Under the pieces are notes generated by a model. It saw only the letters and a program-made list of their open reading frames with translations. It ran no database searches and had not been told where the DNA came from. Both the position numbers and the translations under genes were made by a program. A DNA stretch of 64,000 bases from Chloroflexota bacterium (GTDB lineage: Bacteria; Chloroflexota; Anaerolineae; Aggregatilineales; Phototrophicaceae): assembly GCA_020161935.1 (NCBI GenBank), contig JAIUNI010000009.1, forward strand, positions 186,001-250,000, written 5' to 3'. Shown piece after piece: positions 51,054 to 58,979 of this stretch. The number at the start of each line of letters is the position of its first letter. The stretch's first letter is position 1.

Positions 51054-52889
51054 CTAATTAATGCTGATAACTTCGAAATCTGGTAAATCGCTCTCGTCGC
51101 CGTCCGGTGCGGTACTCATCAGCCGTTCGCCCGTCTGCCAGTTATACACCGCTGCGTGAACGGTATAGTCACCCGCTGGCAGCGCGGCAACCGGTATCAC
51201 CGCCGCGTGGCATGAACGACCGTTGGTGGGCAAACCCATATCGTACTGCCCCTGCACTTGCCCCGCCGCGTCCATCAGGTACACGCCCACCGAGTAGGTG
51301 TTCGGCAGCACGGCCTCGCCCACTTGATACATCAACCACAGGTTCAACACGCCGTTCTCTATGTGGGTGTTCGCGCTCGACAGTCGGATGCTCTCGCCGT
51401 AGCGCCATGCAGGTGCGTTATCGTTGATTCGGGCGAACCCCCATATCCGCATATCCTCGCGGTCGGCGGGGGTGGAGCAGTGGTACAGGTCTTGTTCGTT
51501 CAGCAGGTATTCCATCAGTGACCACTGGTCGGACTGCCAACGCGGGTCATTCAGAAGCCACAATCGGTTGGCATCGTCCGCTGTCTCCCGCACCCATGCC
51601 GCGAACGGCTGTACACCGGGGCGTGATACGCTGTCCACCACTTCAATCCGCGCACCGAAACTGCCCATGTAATGCACCATCGGGTGCGAGGCAAGACCCG
51701 GATTGTCCTCGTTGCCGATCAAATTGACAATCACATCTCCCGGTTCAACTTGTGTTTTGAGTACCGCTGCCATCTCACGGATGGTCTGCGACGGCCAGCG
51801 TTGAATGATACGCTCGAACTGAAAATCACCCTCGACGATCAGTCCGGCAGTCACCCAGATACCCACGATGAGTAAGGCAGGGACGCGGCGTTTCACCAAT
51901 TCATACAGGCCAAAACTGGCGAGCAGCGCCAGCAGTGGCAGCAGCGTCATGTTGTAGCGCAGTTCGTCCAATTTAAAGAAGGTGTAGGCTGCGAGGTTCA
52001 AAGGCAGCAGTAAAAGCCCCAGCAGCCACAGCCAGCGCGTCCGCCGTGCGAGCAAGCTAAATGCCAACAGGATGACCAGCAGCGCGACATTCGTGTTGCT
52101 GAAAGCGACCAGTGTATCGCCTGCCATACGGACGATCAGCGCTGCATCCGGCGTGGCGCGGTTTTGGTCGCGCGTCAATTCGGCTGCCATTTGAATGTTG
52201 ATGAGCGAGGGAATGAGCATAACCCCCGCGATGAACCACGCGCTCATCGCGCCCCACCAGCGGCGAGTAGGGCGACCGTTGACCAATGTGACCAGATGCC
52301 AAAAACCGAGAACGCCGATGATGAGCAATGCGAAGTAATGGGTGTTCGCCAGTAAACCCACGACCAACGCAAATACCGCGTATGCCCATAGGCGTGGTTC
52401 GCGCTGCCCGTACATCAGGCGGCGGTAGAGCAGCAGCATCAGCACCGTCAGCATGACCAGCAGCATATAAACGCGCAGCTCGTGCAGGAAGTAGATGAAC
52501 CACACACTCGTGCCAAGCAGCGCCGCCGCCCCCAAACCGATGGCGGGCTGTTTACTCAACGTCCAGCCGAGGCGGAACAAACCCGCCAGTGCCACCATCC
52601 CCGCCAACAAGGAGAGCGCCCGCGTCGCATATTCCGTCCAGCCAACCGCGCTGCCCCAGCCCGCCAAAGTGAAGGCGAACAAGGGTGCTTGCCACATATC
52701 CTCGGTGCTGATACGCTGCCAGATGTCAGCCGGTGCGCGTGGCACATTGAATACATCTGCCCCCGCGATGTACAGCGACCACCACTCGTCGTACCACACG
52801 CCGTCCGCGTTCAGTTTGCGTGCGCCCAGCCACATCGACAGCAGCAGCACGGCGATGATGCCCAGCCAATATTTCGCAGGGAGTTTCAT
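51054..52889 (-). CDS. Membrane glycosyltransferase, GT39/ArnT-like, with extracellular tail
   Basis: 611 residues, ~10 membrane segments over the first ~385. First outer loop DGVWYDEWWSLYIAGADVF has the Asp/Glu typical of polyprenyl-phosphate sugar transferases, and LHELRVYMLLVML follows. The last ~220 residues are soluble: PGDVIVNLIGNEDNPG, then a beta domain (WLMYQVGEAVLPNTYSVGVYLMD) similar in style to the tail of the enzyme at 38.6-40.5 kb. Probably transfers sugars to surface glycans or proteins. Single gene. Confidence 0.8.
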   Translation of the reverse strand: MKLPAKYWLGIIAVLLLSMWLGARKLNADGVWYDEWWSLYIAGADVFNVPRAPADIWQRISTEDMWQAPLFAFTLAGWGSAVGWTEYATRALSLLAGMVALAGLFRLGWTLSKQPAIGLGAAALLGTSVWFIYFLHELRVYMLLVMLTVLMLLLYRRLMYGQREPRLWAYAVFALVVGLLANTHYFALLIIGVLGFWHLVTLVNGRPTRRWWGAMSAWFIAGVMLIPSLINIQMAAELTRDQNRATPDAALIVRMAGDTLVAFSNTNVALLVILLAFSLLARRTRWLWLLGLLLLPLNLAAYTFFKLDELRYNMTLLPLLALLASFGLYELVKRRVPALLIVGIWVTAGLIVEGDFQFERIIQRWPSQTIREMAAVLKTQVEPGDVIVNLIGNEDNPGLASHPMVHYMGSFGARIEVVDSVSRPGVQPFAAWVRETADDANRLWLLNDPRWQSDQWSLMEYLLNEQDLYHCSTPADREDMRIWGFARINDNAPAWRYGESIRLSSANTHIENGVLNLWLMYQVGEAVLPNTYSVGVYLMDAAGQVQGQYDMGLPTNGRSCHAAVIPVAALPAGDYTVHAAVYNWQTGERLMSTAPDGDESDLPDFEVISIN

Positions 52890-52968
52890 GAATGAACCTT
52901 CTGTTAGACTGCGGCTATTCTAATCGAGTACGTCAAGTCGTTTGCTTAAAAATCCATTCGAGAATGCT

Positions 52969-53062
52969 TGGAAATAGCGGACATTTAAGCCTGTCTGCTG
53001 TCCCTACGAATCGACATTCTCGCTTGCGTAGGGACGCGAGACAGCGCGTCCGTCTGCATAAA
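52969..53062 (-). repeat. ~90-bp paired-hairpin element, copy 2 (reverse)
   Basis: Carries GTAG-GGACGCG/CGCGTCC on the plus strand (53027-53052) and GTAG-GGACA on the minus strand, so it consists of two REP-type hairpins in opposite orientation, as in a BIME. Homologous to 27376-27463. Confidence 0.75.
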
Positions 53063-53085
53063 AATCAACTTTTCAAAAGGATTAC

Positions 53086-53568
53086 TTAGCGGTTAATCTC
53101 GATCAGCAAAATCCAAGCATCCCGCAGTGCCTTGATGAACGACAGCATAAAACCGATCACCAGCAGGTACAGCCCGCCGATGCCCGCGAACAGCAGCACA
53201 ACCCCACCGATTACCGACGGCAGCAGCGCCAGTTGGCTAAACAGGATGTTGGTTCGTTCCTTCGCGCGGTATTGTGCGCCGATTGAAGTGTAGTTGCGGA
53301 TGTTGATGCGGGTGATCAGTATCCATGTGCCGACACTCACTACCAGCACTTCAACCCCAATGAGCGGCGTGGATTGGTTGGGAATGAGCAGCAGCGACGA
53401 CACGATGAGTATAGCCGTCAATACGGCGATGGCTTCAAACGCGCGCCCCGGTTGCCCTTGGTAGGCGAGAATTTTGGTCAAGTTGATCGACACCGCCACG
53501 AAGATCAAGCCGACCAGCGCCGCCGATGCCCCCACCTGCGCGAAAAAGAAATTCCCCCACTCGGTCAT
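53086..53568 (-). CDS. Conserved four-helix membrane protein
   Basis: 160 residues: FFFAQVGASAALVGLIFVAVSINLTKIL, AIAVLTAILIVSSLLLIPNQ, VEVLVVSVGTWILITRI and a last hydrophobic region VIGGVVLLFAGIGGLYLLVIGF. The opening motif (EWGNFFFAQVGASAALVGLIFVAVS) recurs in a widespread family of small membrane proteins without a known function. Single gene. Confidence 0.65.
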   Translation of the reverse strand: MTEWGNFFFAQVGASAALVGLIFVAVSINLTKILAYQGQPGRAFEAIAVLTAILIVSSLLLIPNQSTPLIGVEVLVVSVGTWILITRINIRNYTSIGAQYRAKERTNILFSQLALLPSVIGGVVLLFAGIGGLYLLVIGFMLSFIKALRDAWILLIEINR

Positions 53569-53604
53569 AGATACCTCTAAACTAAATAACGATCTCCGCC
53601 TTTA

Positions 53605-53650
53605 CTCCCTCCCCTGAATGCTAAGGGGGAGGGTTGGGGTGGGGTGGGGG
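53605..53650. repeat. Short CCTCCC/GGGAGG repeat
   Basis: CCCTCCCC, loop TGAATGCTAAG, GGGGAGGG, then TTGGGGTGGGG; a short relative of the CCCTCACCCC family between convergent-tandem minus genes. Confidence 0.6.
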
Positions 53651-53665
53651 TCGTAATTACGCCTT

Positions 53666-55282
53666 CTACGGCAGCACATAATCCTTGTACTGCTCGCGGA
53701 TCACTTTCTTGTCGAATTTGCCCACGCTCGTCTTGGGGATCGCCTCTACGAACACGATGTCATCCGGCAGCTGCCACTTGGCGAAGCGCGGCGCGATGTG
53801 CGCGATAATGCTCTCTTTGGTCGGTGCTTCGGCGTTCGGGCGCGGCACCACCAGCGCCAGCGGGCGTTCCTGCCATTTGGGGTGCGGCACAGCGATGACC
53901 GTCGCCTCCAGCACGCCGGGGTGTCCCATAATTGCGCCTTCCAGTTCCACTGTCGAAATCCACTCACCGCCGCTTTTCACAAGGTCTTTGGTGCGGTCTA
54001 CAATGTGGATGTAACCGTCGTCGTCAATCGTCACCACGTCGCCCGTGCGGAACCAACCGTCATCGAAGCGCCCAACAGAACGCTCGTCGTTGTAATAAGC
54101 CGAGGCAATCCACGGGCCGCGTACTTGCAGTTCGCCCATTGCCTTGCCATCCCACGGCACTTCCTTGCCGTCCTCATCCATCGCCCGCAGCTCCACCCCC
54201 GGCGAGGCAATACCCTGCTTGGCGCGAATGCGGTACTGCTCCTCCTCCGGCAGGTCGAGCATTTCCCGCTTGAGGTTGCACACCGTCCCCAGCGGGCTGG
54301 TTTCGGTCATGCCCCACGCATGGACGACGCGGATATTGTGGCGCTTCTGGAACGCCTCGATCATCGACTGGGGCGCTGCCGAGCCACCCACCACCATCGA
54401 GCGCAGGCTGGAAAGGTCAAACTTCTCGGTTTCGAGCAGGTTGAGGATACCCAGCCAAAGCGTTGGTACACCGCCTGTCAGCGTCACCCGTTCGCTTTCG
54501 ATCAATCCTACCAAATCGCGTGGGGTCATATGTGGGCCGGGGAACACCTGTACCGCGCCGAGCATGGTTGCCGCGTAGGGCAGCCCCCACGCCAGCACAT
54601 GGAACATCGGCACGACCGGCATCATAATCTCGTTGGTCGTCATACCCAGTCCATCACCGAAGCATACACTCATTGCGTGCAGGTAACAGGAACGGTGCGA
54701 ATACAACACGCCTTTGGGTTCGCCGGTTGTGCCGGAGGTATAGCACATCGAGGCGGCGGTGTTCTCCGGCAGGTCGGGCCAATCGTAATGGGTTGGCTCA
54801 GTGGCGATCAGGTCTTCGTAGCTGTGGGCGTTCGGCAGGCTGGTTTGCAGCGGTGCGTCCGTCATCACCACAAAATGCTCGACCGTTTTCAGGTGCGGGG
54901 CGATCTTTTCCAACAGCGGCAGCAAACTGGCATCCACAAAGATCACTTTGTCGGCGGCGTGGTTGATAATGTAAATCAACTGGTCGGGCGGCAGGCGCAG
55001 GTTCAATGTGTGGCACACCGCGCCGATGCACGGGATACCGAAGTACAGTTCGAGGTGGCGGTAGGTGTTCCACGCCAGCGTCGCCACGCGGTCACTTTCC
55101 CGCACCCCCAGTTTGCCGAGCGCGTGCGCGAGCTGTGCCGTCCGGTGGTACAGATCGCGATAGGTGTAGCGGTGCGTGGTCGCGCCCACTTTGGTGACGA
55201 CTTCGCGCTTCGGGTAAAAGCGATACGCGCGTTCCAAGATCGGGCGCAGTGTCAGTTGGTAATCCATCATCAAGCCTTGCAT
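53666..55282 (-). CDS. Medium/long-chain acyl-CoA ligase (AMP-forming)
   Basis: 538 residues from the ATG at 55282 (CAGGAG in front); the frame is open up to 55396. ANL-superfamily motifs: P-loop YTSGTTGEPKGVLYSH, adenine region VHAWGMTETSPLGT, hinge DGWFRTGDVVTIDDDGYIHIVDRTKDLVKSGGEWIS and the catalytic Lys in TSVGKFDKKVI. Converts a fatty or aromatic acid plus CoA and ATP to acyl-CoA. The closest style is the bacterial medium-chain ligases with LTLRPILERA at the start. Monocistronic. Confidence 0.92.
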   Translation of the reverse strand: MQGLMMDYQLTLRPILERAYRFYPKREVVTKVGATTHRYTYRDLYHRTAQLAHALGKLGVRESDRVATLAWNTYRHLELYFGIPCIGAVCHTLNLRLPPDQLIYIINHAADKVIFVDASLLPLLEKIAPHLKTVEHFVVMTDAPLQTSLPNAHSYEDLIATEPTHYDWPDLPENTAASMCYTSGTTGEPKGVLYSHRSCYLHAMSVCFGDGLGMTTNEIMMPVVPMFHVLAWGLPYAATMLGAVQVFPGPHMTPRDLVGLIESERVTLTGGVPTLWLGILNLLETEKFDLSSLRSMVVGGSAAPQSMIEAFQKRHNIRVVHAWGMTETSPLGTVCNLKREMLDLPEEEQYRIRAKQGIASPGVELRAMDEDGKEVPWDGKAMGELQVRGPWIASAYYNDERSVGRFDDGWFRTGDVVTIDDDGYIHIVDRTKDLVKSGGEWISTVELEGAIMGHPGVLEATVIAVPHPKWQERPLALVVPRPNAEAPTKESIIAHIAPRFAKWQLPDDIVFVEAIPKTSVGKFDKKVIREQYKDYVLP

Positions 55283-55523
55283 AAATCTTTTCTCCTGAAT
55301 AATTTTCAAACTCAATTTATTTCCAGTTGAATTATAGCGCCCGATGGCTAAAGCGCTTAAAACACAAACGCTAGGGTATGGAAAGCGGGTTTCCACAGCC
55401 TAGCGTTATAAATTGACACCTGTTTTATTCAGGTTTATCTTGGAGTGTAGGCACTCTGGCTGACACGTAAACAGCACTTCTTGACGGTAGGACTGTTAAG
55501 CGGTCAAAGGGGTGCCTTCCACA

Positions 55524-56108
55524 CTAAAAGTCGCCTGCCTTAACATAGGGTGTACTCCACAATGCGATTTGCATAACCACCGATTTGAACCATGCTTGGT
55601 GCATCTTCTCAACATCTTCTGCGCTGTGTCCGCCTTTTGCCAGAAAGGGTTTCATTGTCGCCGTAATCGGGTAGATGAACGCCACCAGATAACGGTGGGC
55701 AATATTGGGAACGGACTGTACATGATCGGTCAGGTTTTTCTTAGAACGGTGATGCCGCAGACCGATTTCCTGCTGATAGTTCAGCCATGCTTGGTCGTAT
55801 GGCCTATTGCATGAATCGAGTATCCACTGCCCAAACCGCTTGCGAACAGCGGCTAAATACTCACTGTTCGCGTTTCCGTGTCCATCACTAAAGTAATACA
55901 CGAGATGGGGATGCGAAGCGACAAACCCGTACCATACATCTAGTACCGCTTCGACTTGGTTCGCCAAAATGTCGCCAGCCATTTGCAGATACCGTTCATC
56001 CTCATTGGTAAATAATACGGATTGTTTAAGTGCTTCGAAATCGCTGATCGAAAGGGGTGATACGGCACTCGTAGAGTCGCCATACGTATAACCGGGAATA
56101 GCATTCAC
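55524..56108 (-). CDS. Protoglobin (globin-coupled-sensor-type single-domain haem protein)
   Basis: 194 residues if translation begins at the GTG at 56108, which has AAGGAG at 9 bp; an earlier GTG at 56129 lacks a site. N-terminal IPGYTYG, then DVWYGFVASHPHLVYYFS, NRPYDQAWLNYQQEIGLRHH with the proximal haem His, and a C-terminal helix with QAWFKSVVMQIAL. These are the protoglobin hallmarks (the archaeal Methanosarcina type); members bind O2, CO and NO. Final gene of a MarR - glutaredoxin-like - protoglobin operon, which points to gas or redox stress. Confidence 0.9.
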   Translation of the reverse strand: MNAIPGYTYGDSTSAVSPLSISDFEALKQSVLFTNEDERYLQMAGDILANQVEAVLDVWYGFVASHPHLVYYFSDGHGNANSEYLAAVRKRFGQWILDSCNRPYDQAWLNYQQEIGLRHHRSKKNLTDHVQSVPNIAHRYLVAFIYPITATMKPFLAKGGHSAEDVEKMHQAWFKSVVMQIALWSTPYVKAGDF

Positions 56109-56129
56109 GTCACTTTTCTCCTTAATCAC

Positions 56130-56387
56130 TCATTGGAAATGTTCCAATACTCCTTCAAACTCCTGCGGCGTGGGTTCAGTTAAAATAATCTTCTGTTTGC
56201 CGCTGCCCAAAACCAATGTAGGGGTGCTGCGGAAACCAGCATTGATGAAGACCACAAATTGTTCGGCTGTCGGGTCATCATCAATATTAATTTCGCGAAA
56301 GGTAACTCCCTTCTGATGGAAATATTGACGCAGCGCCGCTGTATCATCGCAATCTGCCGCCCCGTACATCGTAATCGGCAAAGACAT
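56130..56387 (-). CDS. Glutaredoxin-like protein with CxxT site
   Basis: 85 residues; the ATG at 56387 has AGGAGG at 8 bp (ATG 56393 and GTG 56396 are too close). Thioredoxin fold with LPITMYGAADCDDTAALRQYF, INIDDDP, and cis-Pro in FRSTPTLVLGSG. The active site is CDDT, so only one Cys: a monothiol or mycoredoxin-like variant. It could reduce mixed disulfides or handle iron-sulfur clusters. Its stop at 56130 overlaps the region before the protoglobin start, indicating coupled translation. Confidence 0.82.
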   Translation of the reverse strand: MSLPITMYGAADCDDTAALRQYFHQKGVTFREINIDDDPTAEQFVVFINAGFRSTPTLVLGSGKQKIILTEPTPQEFEGVLEHFQ

Positions 56388-56402
56388 GAGCATCACCTCC
56401 TT

Positions 56403-57026
56403 TTAAAGTGAACTGATAGGGATAAAATCGGGACATTCAAACAGGGTGCTGGATTCTTCCAGTGGTGCATCGACAAACGCGCAGTGATGCGGAGCATTCG
56501 GCATATCAGGATGGGCATCTTGCCGAAAAAACTGACATCCCCAACACATTTCATAAACCTCTACATGACCGGATGCCTGTAGACGACCGACAACATGCTG
56601 CATGACATCCATGAACGCCTGCTGCTTATCGGGTGGTAAGTCGCTGATGGCGTTTTCAATGACCTCTAAAACATCATCGACTAATGCGGTTTTCTGACTA
56701 CCTGCCTCAGTAAGCTGCAAGGTAATTGTGCGTTGATCTTCGGGCAGCGGCTGCCGCTTTACAAATCCTTTGTTTTCGAGCGCATCCACAACACCACTGG
56801 TTGTCGCGTAACTGGAAGCTAAACGGGATGATAAGCCGCCGATGGTGCGTACTCCCGTGCGTGAATAGCGTAGAAAGAGCAAGGCTTGGATCTGAGCAGG
56901 CGATAAGTTCTGTTCGGTTCCCCGTTTGCGGAACAAATACCCAATGACCTGACTCACACGATATAAAGCGATAGCGATTTGCCCGCTAGGGTTATCAGCA
57001 CGATGGCGAGGATTAAAACTTGACAT
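56403..57026 (-). CDS. MarR-family regulator with C-terminal cysteine cluster
   Basis: 207 residues, ~50 more than a plain MarR. The wHTH is standard: LSPAQIQALLFLRYSRTGVR, LASSYATTSGVVDALENKGFV, QPLPEDQRTITLQLTEAG. After the dimer helix comes CWGCQFF, then HHCAF and a final ECPDF: four Cys (CxxC, C, C) plus His, suited to an iron-sulfur cluster or zinc. Such a cluster could make binding respond to NO, O2 or iron. First gene of the operon with the glutaredoxin-like and protoglobin genes, and probably autoregulated through the inverted repeat over its promoter. Confidence 0.87.
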   Translation of the reverse strand: MSSFNPRHRADNPSGQIAIALYRVSQVIGYLFRKRGTEQNLSPAQIQALLFLRYSRTGVRTIGGLSSRLASSYATTSGVVDALENKGFVKRQPLPEDQRTITLQLTEAGSQKTALVDDVLEVIENAISDLPPDKQQAFMDVMQHVVGRLQASGHVEVYEMCWGCQFFRQDAHPDMPNAPHHCAFVDAPLEESSTLFECPDFIPISSL

Positions 57027-57038
57027 ATCATCCCAATT

Positions 57039-57075
57039 ATTTTGGACTCCTAAATAATATCGGGTGATCCAAAAT
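57039..57075 (-). promoter_or_regulatory. Candidate MarR operator (inverted repeat)
   Basis: ATTTTGGAC (57039-57047) and ATCCAAAAT (57067-57075) are inverted, eight of nine bases matching, centres 28 bp apart. They bracket the -10 box of the operon promoter, so binding would block polymerase. Confidence 0.6.
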
Positions 57076-57082
57076 CTGTCAA
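57054..57082 (-). promoter_or_regulatory. Sigma70 promoter of the MarR - protoglobin operon
   Basis: Minus strand: TTGACA (57082-57077), 17-bp spacer, TATTAT (57059-57054), giving a start near 57047 and a ~20-nt leader. Confidence 0.8.
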
Positions 57083-57146
57083 ACGATTGGGTTCGGCTTA
57101 ATACGATACGGTTTTATCCACTGGTGCTAGAAATGTATCCCTCAGA

Positions 57147-57155
57147 TGTTATAAT
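57147..57155 (+). promoter_or_regulatory. Extended -10 promoter of the MOSC gene cluster
   Basis: TGTTATAAT: perfect TATAAT (57150-57155) with TG extension, 33 bp before the MOSC ATG; no good -35. Confidence 0.6.
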
Positions 57156-57187
57156 CGGCAGTACAACTTAACTGTGGAGATGTCGCC

Positions 57188-57661
57188 ATGACCCAGATTG
57201 CCAGCATCGTGTACAAGCCTGTTGGTCAGCCGAACCCCGAAAATGAATACCTCCGCCTCGATCTGGATGATGCGACCCTCGTCGCCGATTACGGTATCGA
57301 AGGCGATGCGAAGGGCGGTCACCATCCCGACCGCCAGCTCAACATCATGTCCTACGAAACACTGACCATTCTCCGCTCACAGGGTTTCTATACCGAGCCG
57401 GGTCAAATGGGCGAACAGATCGTCATCCACCAGCTCGACGTGGACGCGCTGCAACCCGGCGATCAGGTGCAGATGGGCATGGATGCCATCATTGAAATCG
57501 TGAAACCCCGCACCGGCTGCGCGAAGTTTGAAGCCGTTCAGAAGAAGTCACCCTCGCTTGTGCAGGGCAGGATGGGCCAGATGGCAAAGGTCGTTGTCGG
57601 TGGCAAGATCAGCATCGGCGACCCCGTGCGCCTCGTCAAGAATATACCCGTTAGCCAATAA
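57188..57661 (+). CDS. MOSC domain protein
   Basis: 157 residues after GGAG. MOSC fold: LVADYGIEGDAKGGHHPDRQLNIMSYETL, MGEQIVIHQLDVDALQPGDQVQMG, and the conserved Cys111 in RTGCAKFE. MOSC proteins carry sulfur, often linked to molybdenum cofactor sulfuration, or act on N-hydroxylated substrates. The neighbours (dehydrogenase, Nfu_N) do not reveal its substrate, though Nfu_N also points to sulfur. First gene of a three-gene cluster. Confidence 0.85.
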   Translation: MTQIASIVYKPVGQPNPENEYLRLDLDDATLVADYGIEGDAKGGHHPDRQLNIMSYETLTILRSQGFYTEPGQMGEQIVIHQLDVDALQPGDQVQMGMDAIIEIVKPRTGCAKFEAVQKKSPSLVQGRMGQMAKVVVGGKISIGDPVRLVKNIPVSQ

Positions 57662-57665
57662 CCGG

Positions 57666-58526
57666 ATGCCACCCGTAATCGGTATCCTGCACCCCGGCGC
57701 GATGGGCGCGTCAATTGCGGCTTCCGCCCAAAACAGTGGCAGCACCGTCTATTGGGCATCCGAAGGCCGCAGCGTGGACACCGCCAGCCGTGCCACGCGG
57801 GCGAACTTGCAAGATGTGGGTTCGGTGGCAGCGCTGTGCCGGACGTGCGAGATCATCCTGAGCGTCTGCCCACCCGCCGCTGCCGAGGCACAGGCCAACG
57901 ATGTGCTGGCGCTCGGCTTTCGTGGGCTGTATGTCGATATGAACGCCATCGCTCCGGCGCGTGTTCTGCGGATCGCCGAAACGATGCACACGCACGGCAC
58001 ACGCTTCGTCAGCGGTTCGGTCATTGGCGGCCCCGCGTGGAAGCCAAACAACACATGGCTGTATCTCTCCGGCGCAGATGCGGAGGAAGTCGCGACCTGT
58101 TTCAGCGCTGGCCCGTTGGAAACCGCCGTGCTGGGCGAGGACATCACCAAAGCTACAGCCCTCAAGATGTGCTTCGCTGCTTACACCAAAGGCACGACCG
58201 CCTTACTCAGCGCCGTCATGGCTGCCGCCGAAGGCTTGGGTGTCCGCGCCGACCTCGAACGCCAGTGGTCGCGCGGTGGTTCAACTTTCGCCGAAGAGTC
58301 TGCCCGAAACGTGCAGCAGGTAACCGCAAAAGCGTGGCGCTTCTCCGGCGAGATGGAGGAAATCGCGACTACTTTTTCCAGCGTCGGTATCCCTGATGGT
58401 TTCCATCTGGCCGCCGCCGAAATTTATGAGCGCATGGCCTTCTTCAAAGGCGCTGACCCGCTGCCGCCGTTGGAGCAAATTCTCGCCGCGCTGCTTAAAT
58501 CGTCTTCTCTATCGTCTACTGACTAA
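57666..58526 (+). CDS. NAD(P)-dependent dehydrogenase, 6-phosphogluconate-dehydrogenase-like with DUF1932 C-terminus
   Basis: 286 residues, ATG four bases after the MOSC stop, so translation is coupled; the reading frame is open back into MOSC but that part is spurious. Rossmann start IGILHPGAMGASIAAS, then YVDMNAIAPAR and GGPAWKPNN, with Lys in KATALKMCFAAYTKG taking the place of the beta-hydroxyacid-dehydrogenase Lys, and a helical DUF1932 domain. Substrate unknown; oxidation of a 3-hydroxy acid is the family reaction. Confidence 0.82.
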   Translation: MPPVIGILHPGAMGASIAASAQNSGSTVYWASEGRSVDTASRATRANLQDVGSVAALCRTCEIILSVCPPAAAEAQANDVLALGFRGLYVDMNAIAPARVLRIAETMHTHGTRFVSGSVIGGPAWKPNNTWLYLSGADAEEVATCFSAGPLETAVLGEDITKATALKMCFAAYTKGTTALLSAVMAAAEGLGVRADLERQWSRGGSTFAEESARNVQQVTAKAWRFSGEMEEIATTFSSVGIPDGFHLAAAEIYERMAFFKGADPLPPLEQILAALLKSSSLSSTD

Positions 58527-58542
58527 AGACTACCGACTAATC

Positions 58543-58824
58543 ATGTCTGAATACGTAACCGTCGAAACCCAACCGACCGATAACCCCGACATCCTCGAAA
58601 TCATCACCAACCAACGGATCGCGCTGGAAGGCGATGAGGTCTACGACAGCTTCGAGGCGGGGGACGAAGGCTCACCGATTGCCCAAATGCTGTTTAATGG
58701 TGTGCGTGGCTTACAAGCCCTTACCATCAGTGGCAGCACCTTGCTCGTCACCCGCGACCCCGACGTGCCGTGGGAAGAAATGGTCGATGAAATCCGTGAT
58801 GCCCTCCGCGACTTCTTTTTGTGA
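58543..58824 (+). CDS. Nfu N-terminal-domain protein
   Basis: 93 residues from the ATG at 58543; the frame continues upstream into the previous gene. Matches Nfu_N: TQPTDNPDILEIITNQRIALEGDEVYDSFEAGDEGSPIAQMLFNGVRGLQALTISGSTLLVTRDPDVPWEEM. In full-length Nfu this domain precedes the CxxC cluster domain; here it stands alone, with no cysteine, so it cannot hold a cluster itself. It may bind a partner in iron-sulfur assembly. Third gene of the MOSC cluster. Confidence 0.82.
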   Translation: MSEYVTVETQPTDNPDILEIITNQRIALEGDEVYDSFEAGDEGSPIAQMLFNGVRGLQALTISGSTLLVTRDPDVPWEEMVDEIRDALRDFFL

Positions 58825-58860
58825 ATTCGTTGGTGTTGTGTTCTAAAACAAGGTTTTGTC

Positions 58861-58937
58861 TAATTCCCCTCGCCCTGAGGGCTAACGGTAGAGTGGGCCT
58901 GCGAACGTACTCTTGTGGGGCTAGCGGTGAGGGTGCA
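58861..58937. repeat. Mosaic CCCTCACCCC-family element
   Basis: CCCCTCGCCCTGAGGG arm, reversed 19-nt core in the variant AGAGTGGGCCTGCGAACGT (58890-58908), and a closing GTGAGGGTGCA. Outer arms AACGGT and ACTCTT do not pair, though AGAGT/ACTCT can. Confidence 0.7.
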
Positions 58938-58979
58938 TAGTAAACATCATTCCACAACCTCTTAGGAAGAACCTGATAA

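Noticed and set aside
53798..55330. 510-residue open frame opposite the acyl-CoA ligase
   Set aside because: The minus strand carries every motif of an ANL ligase; the plus frame has none.
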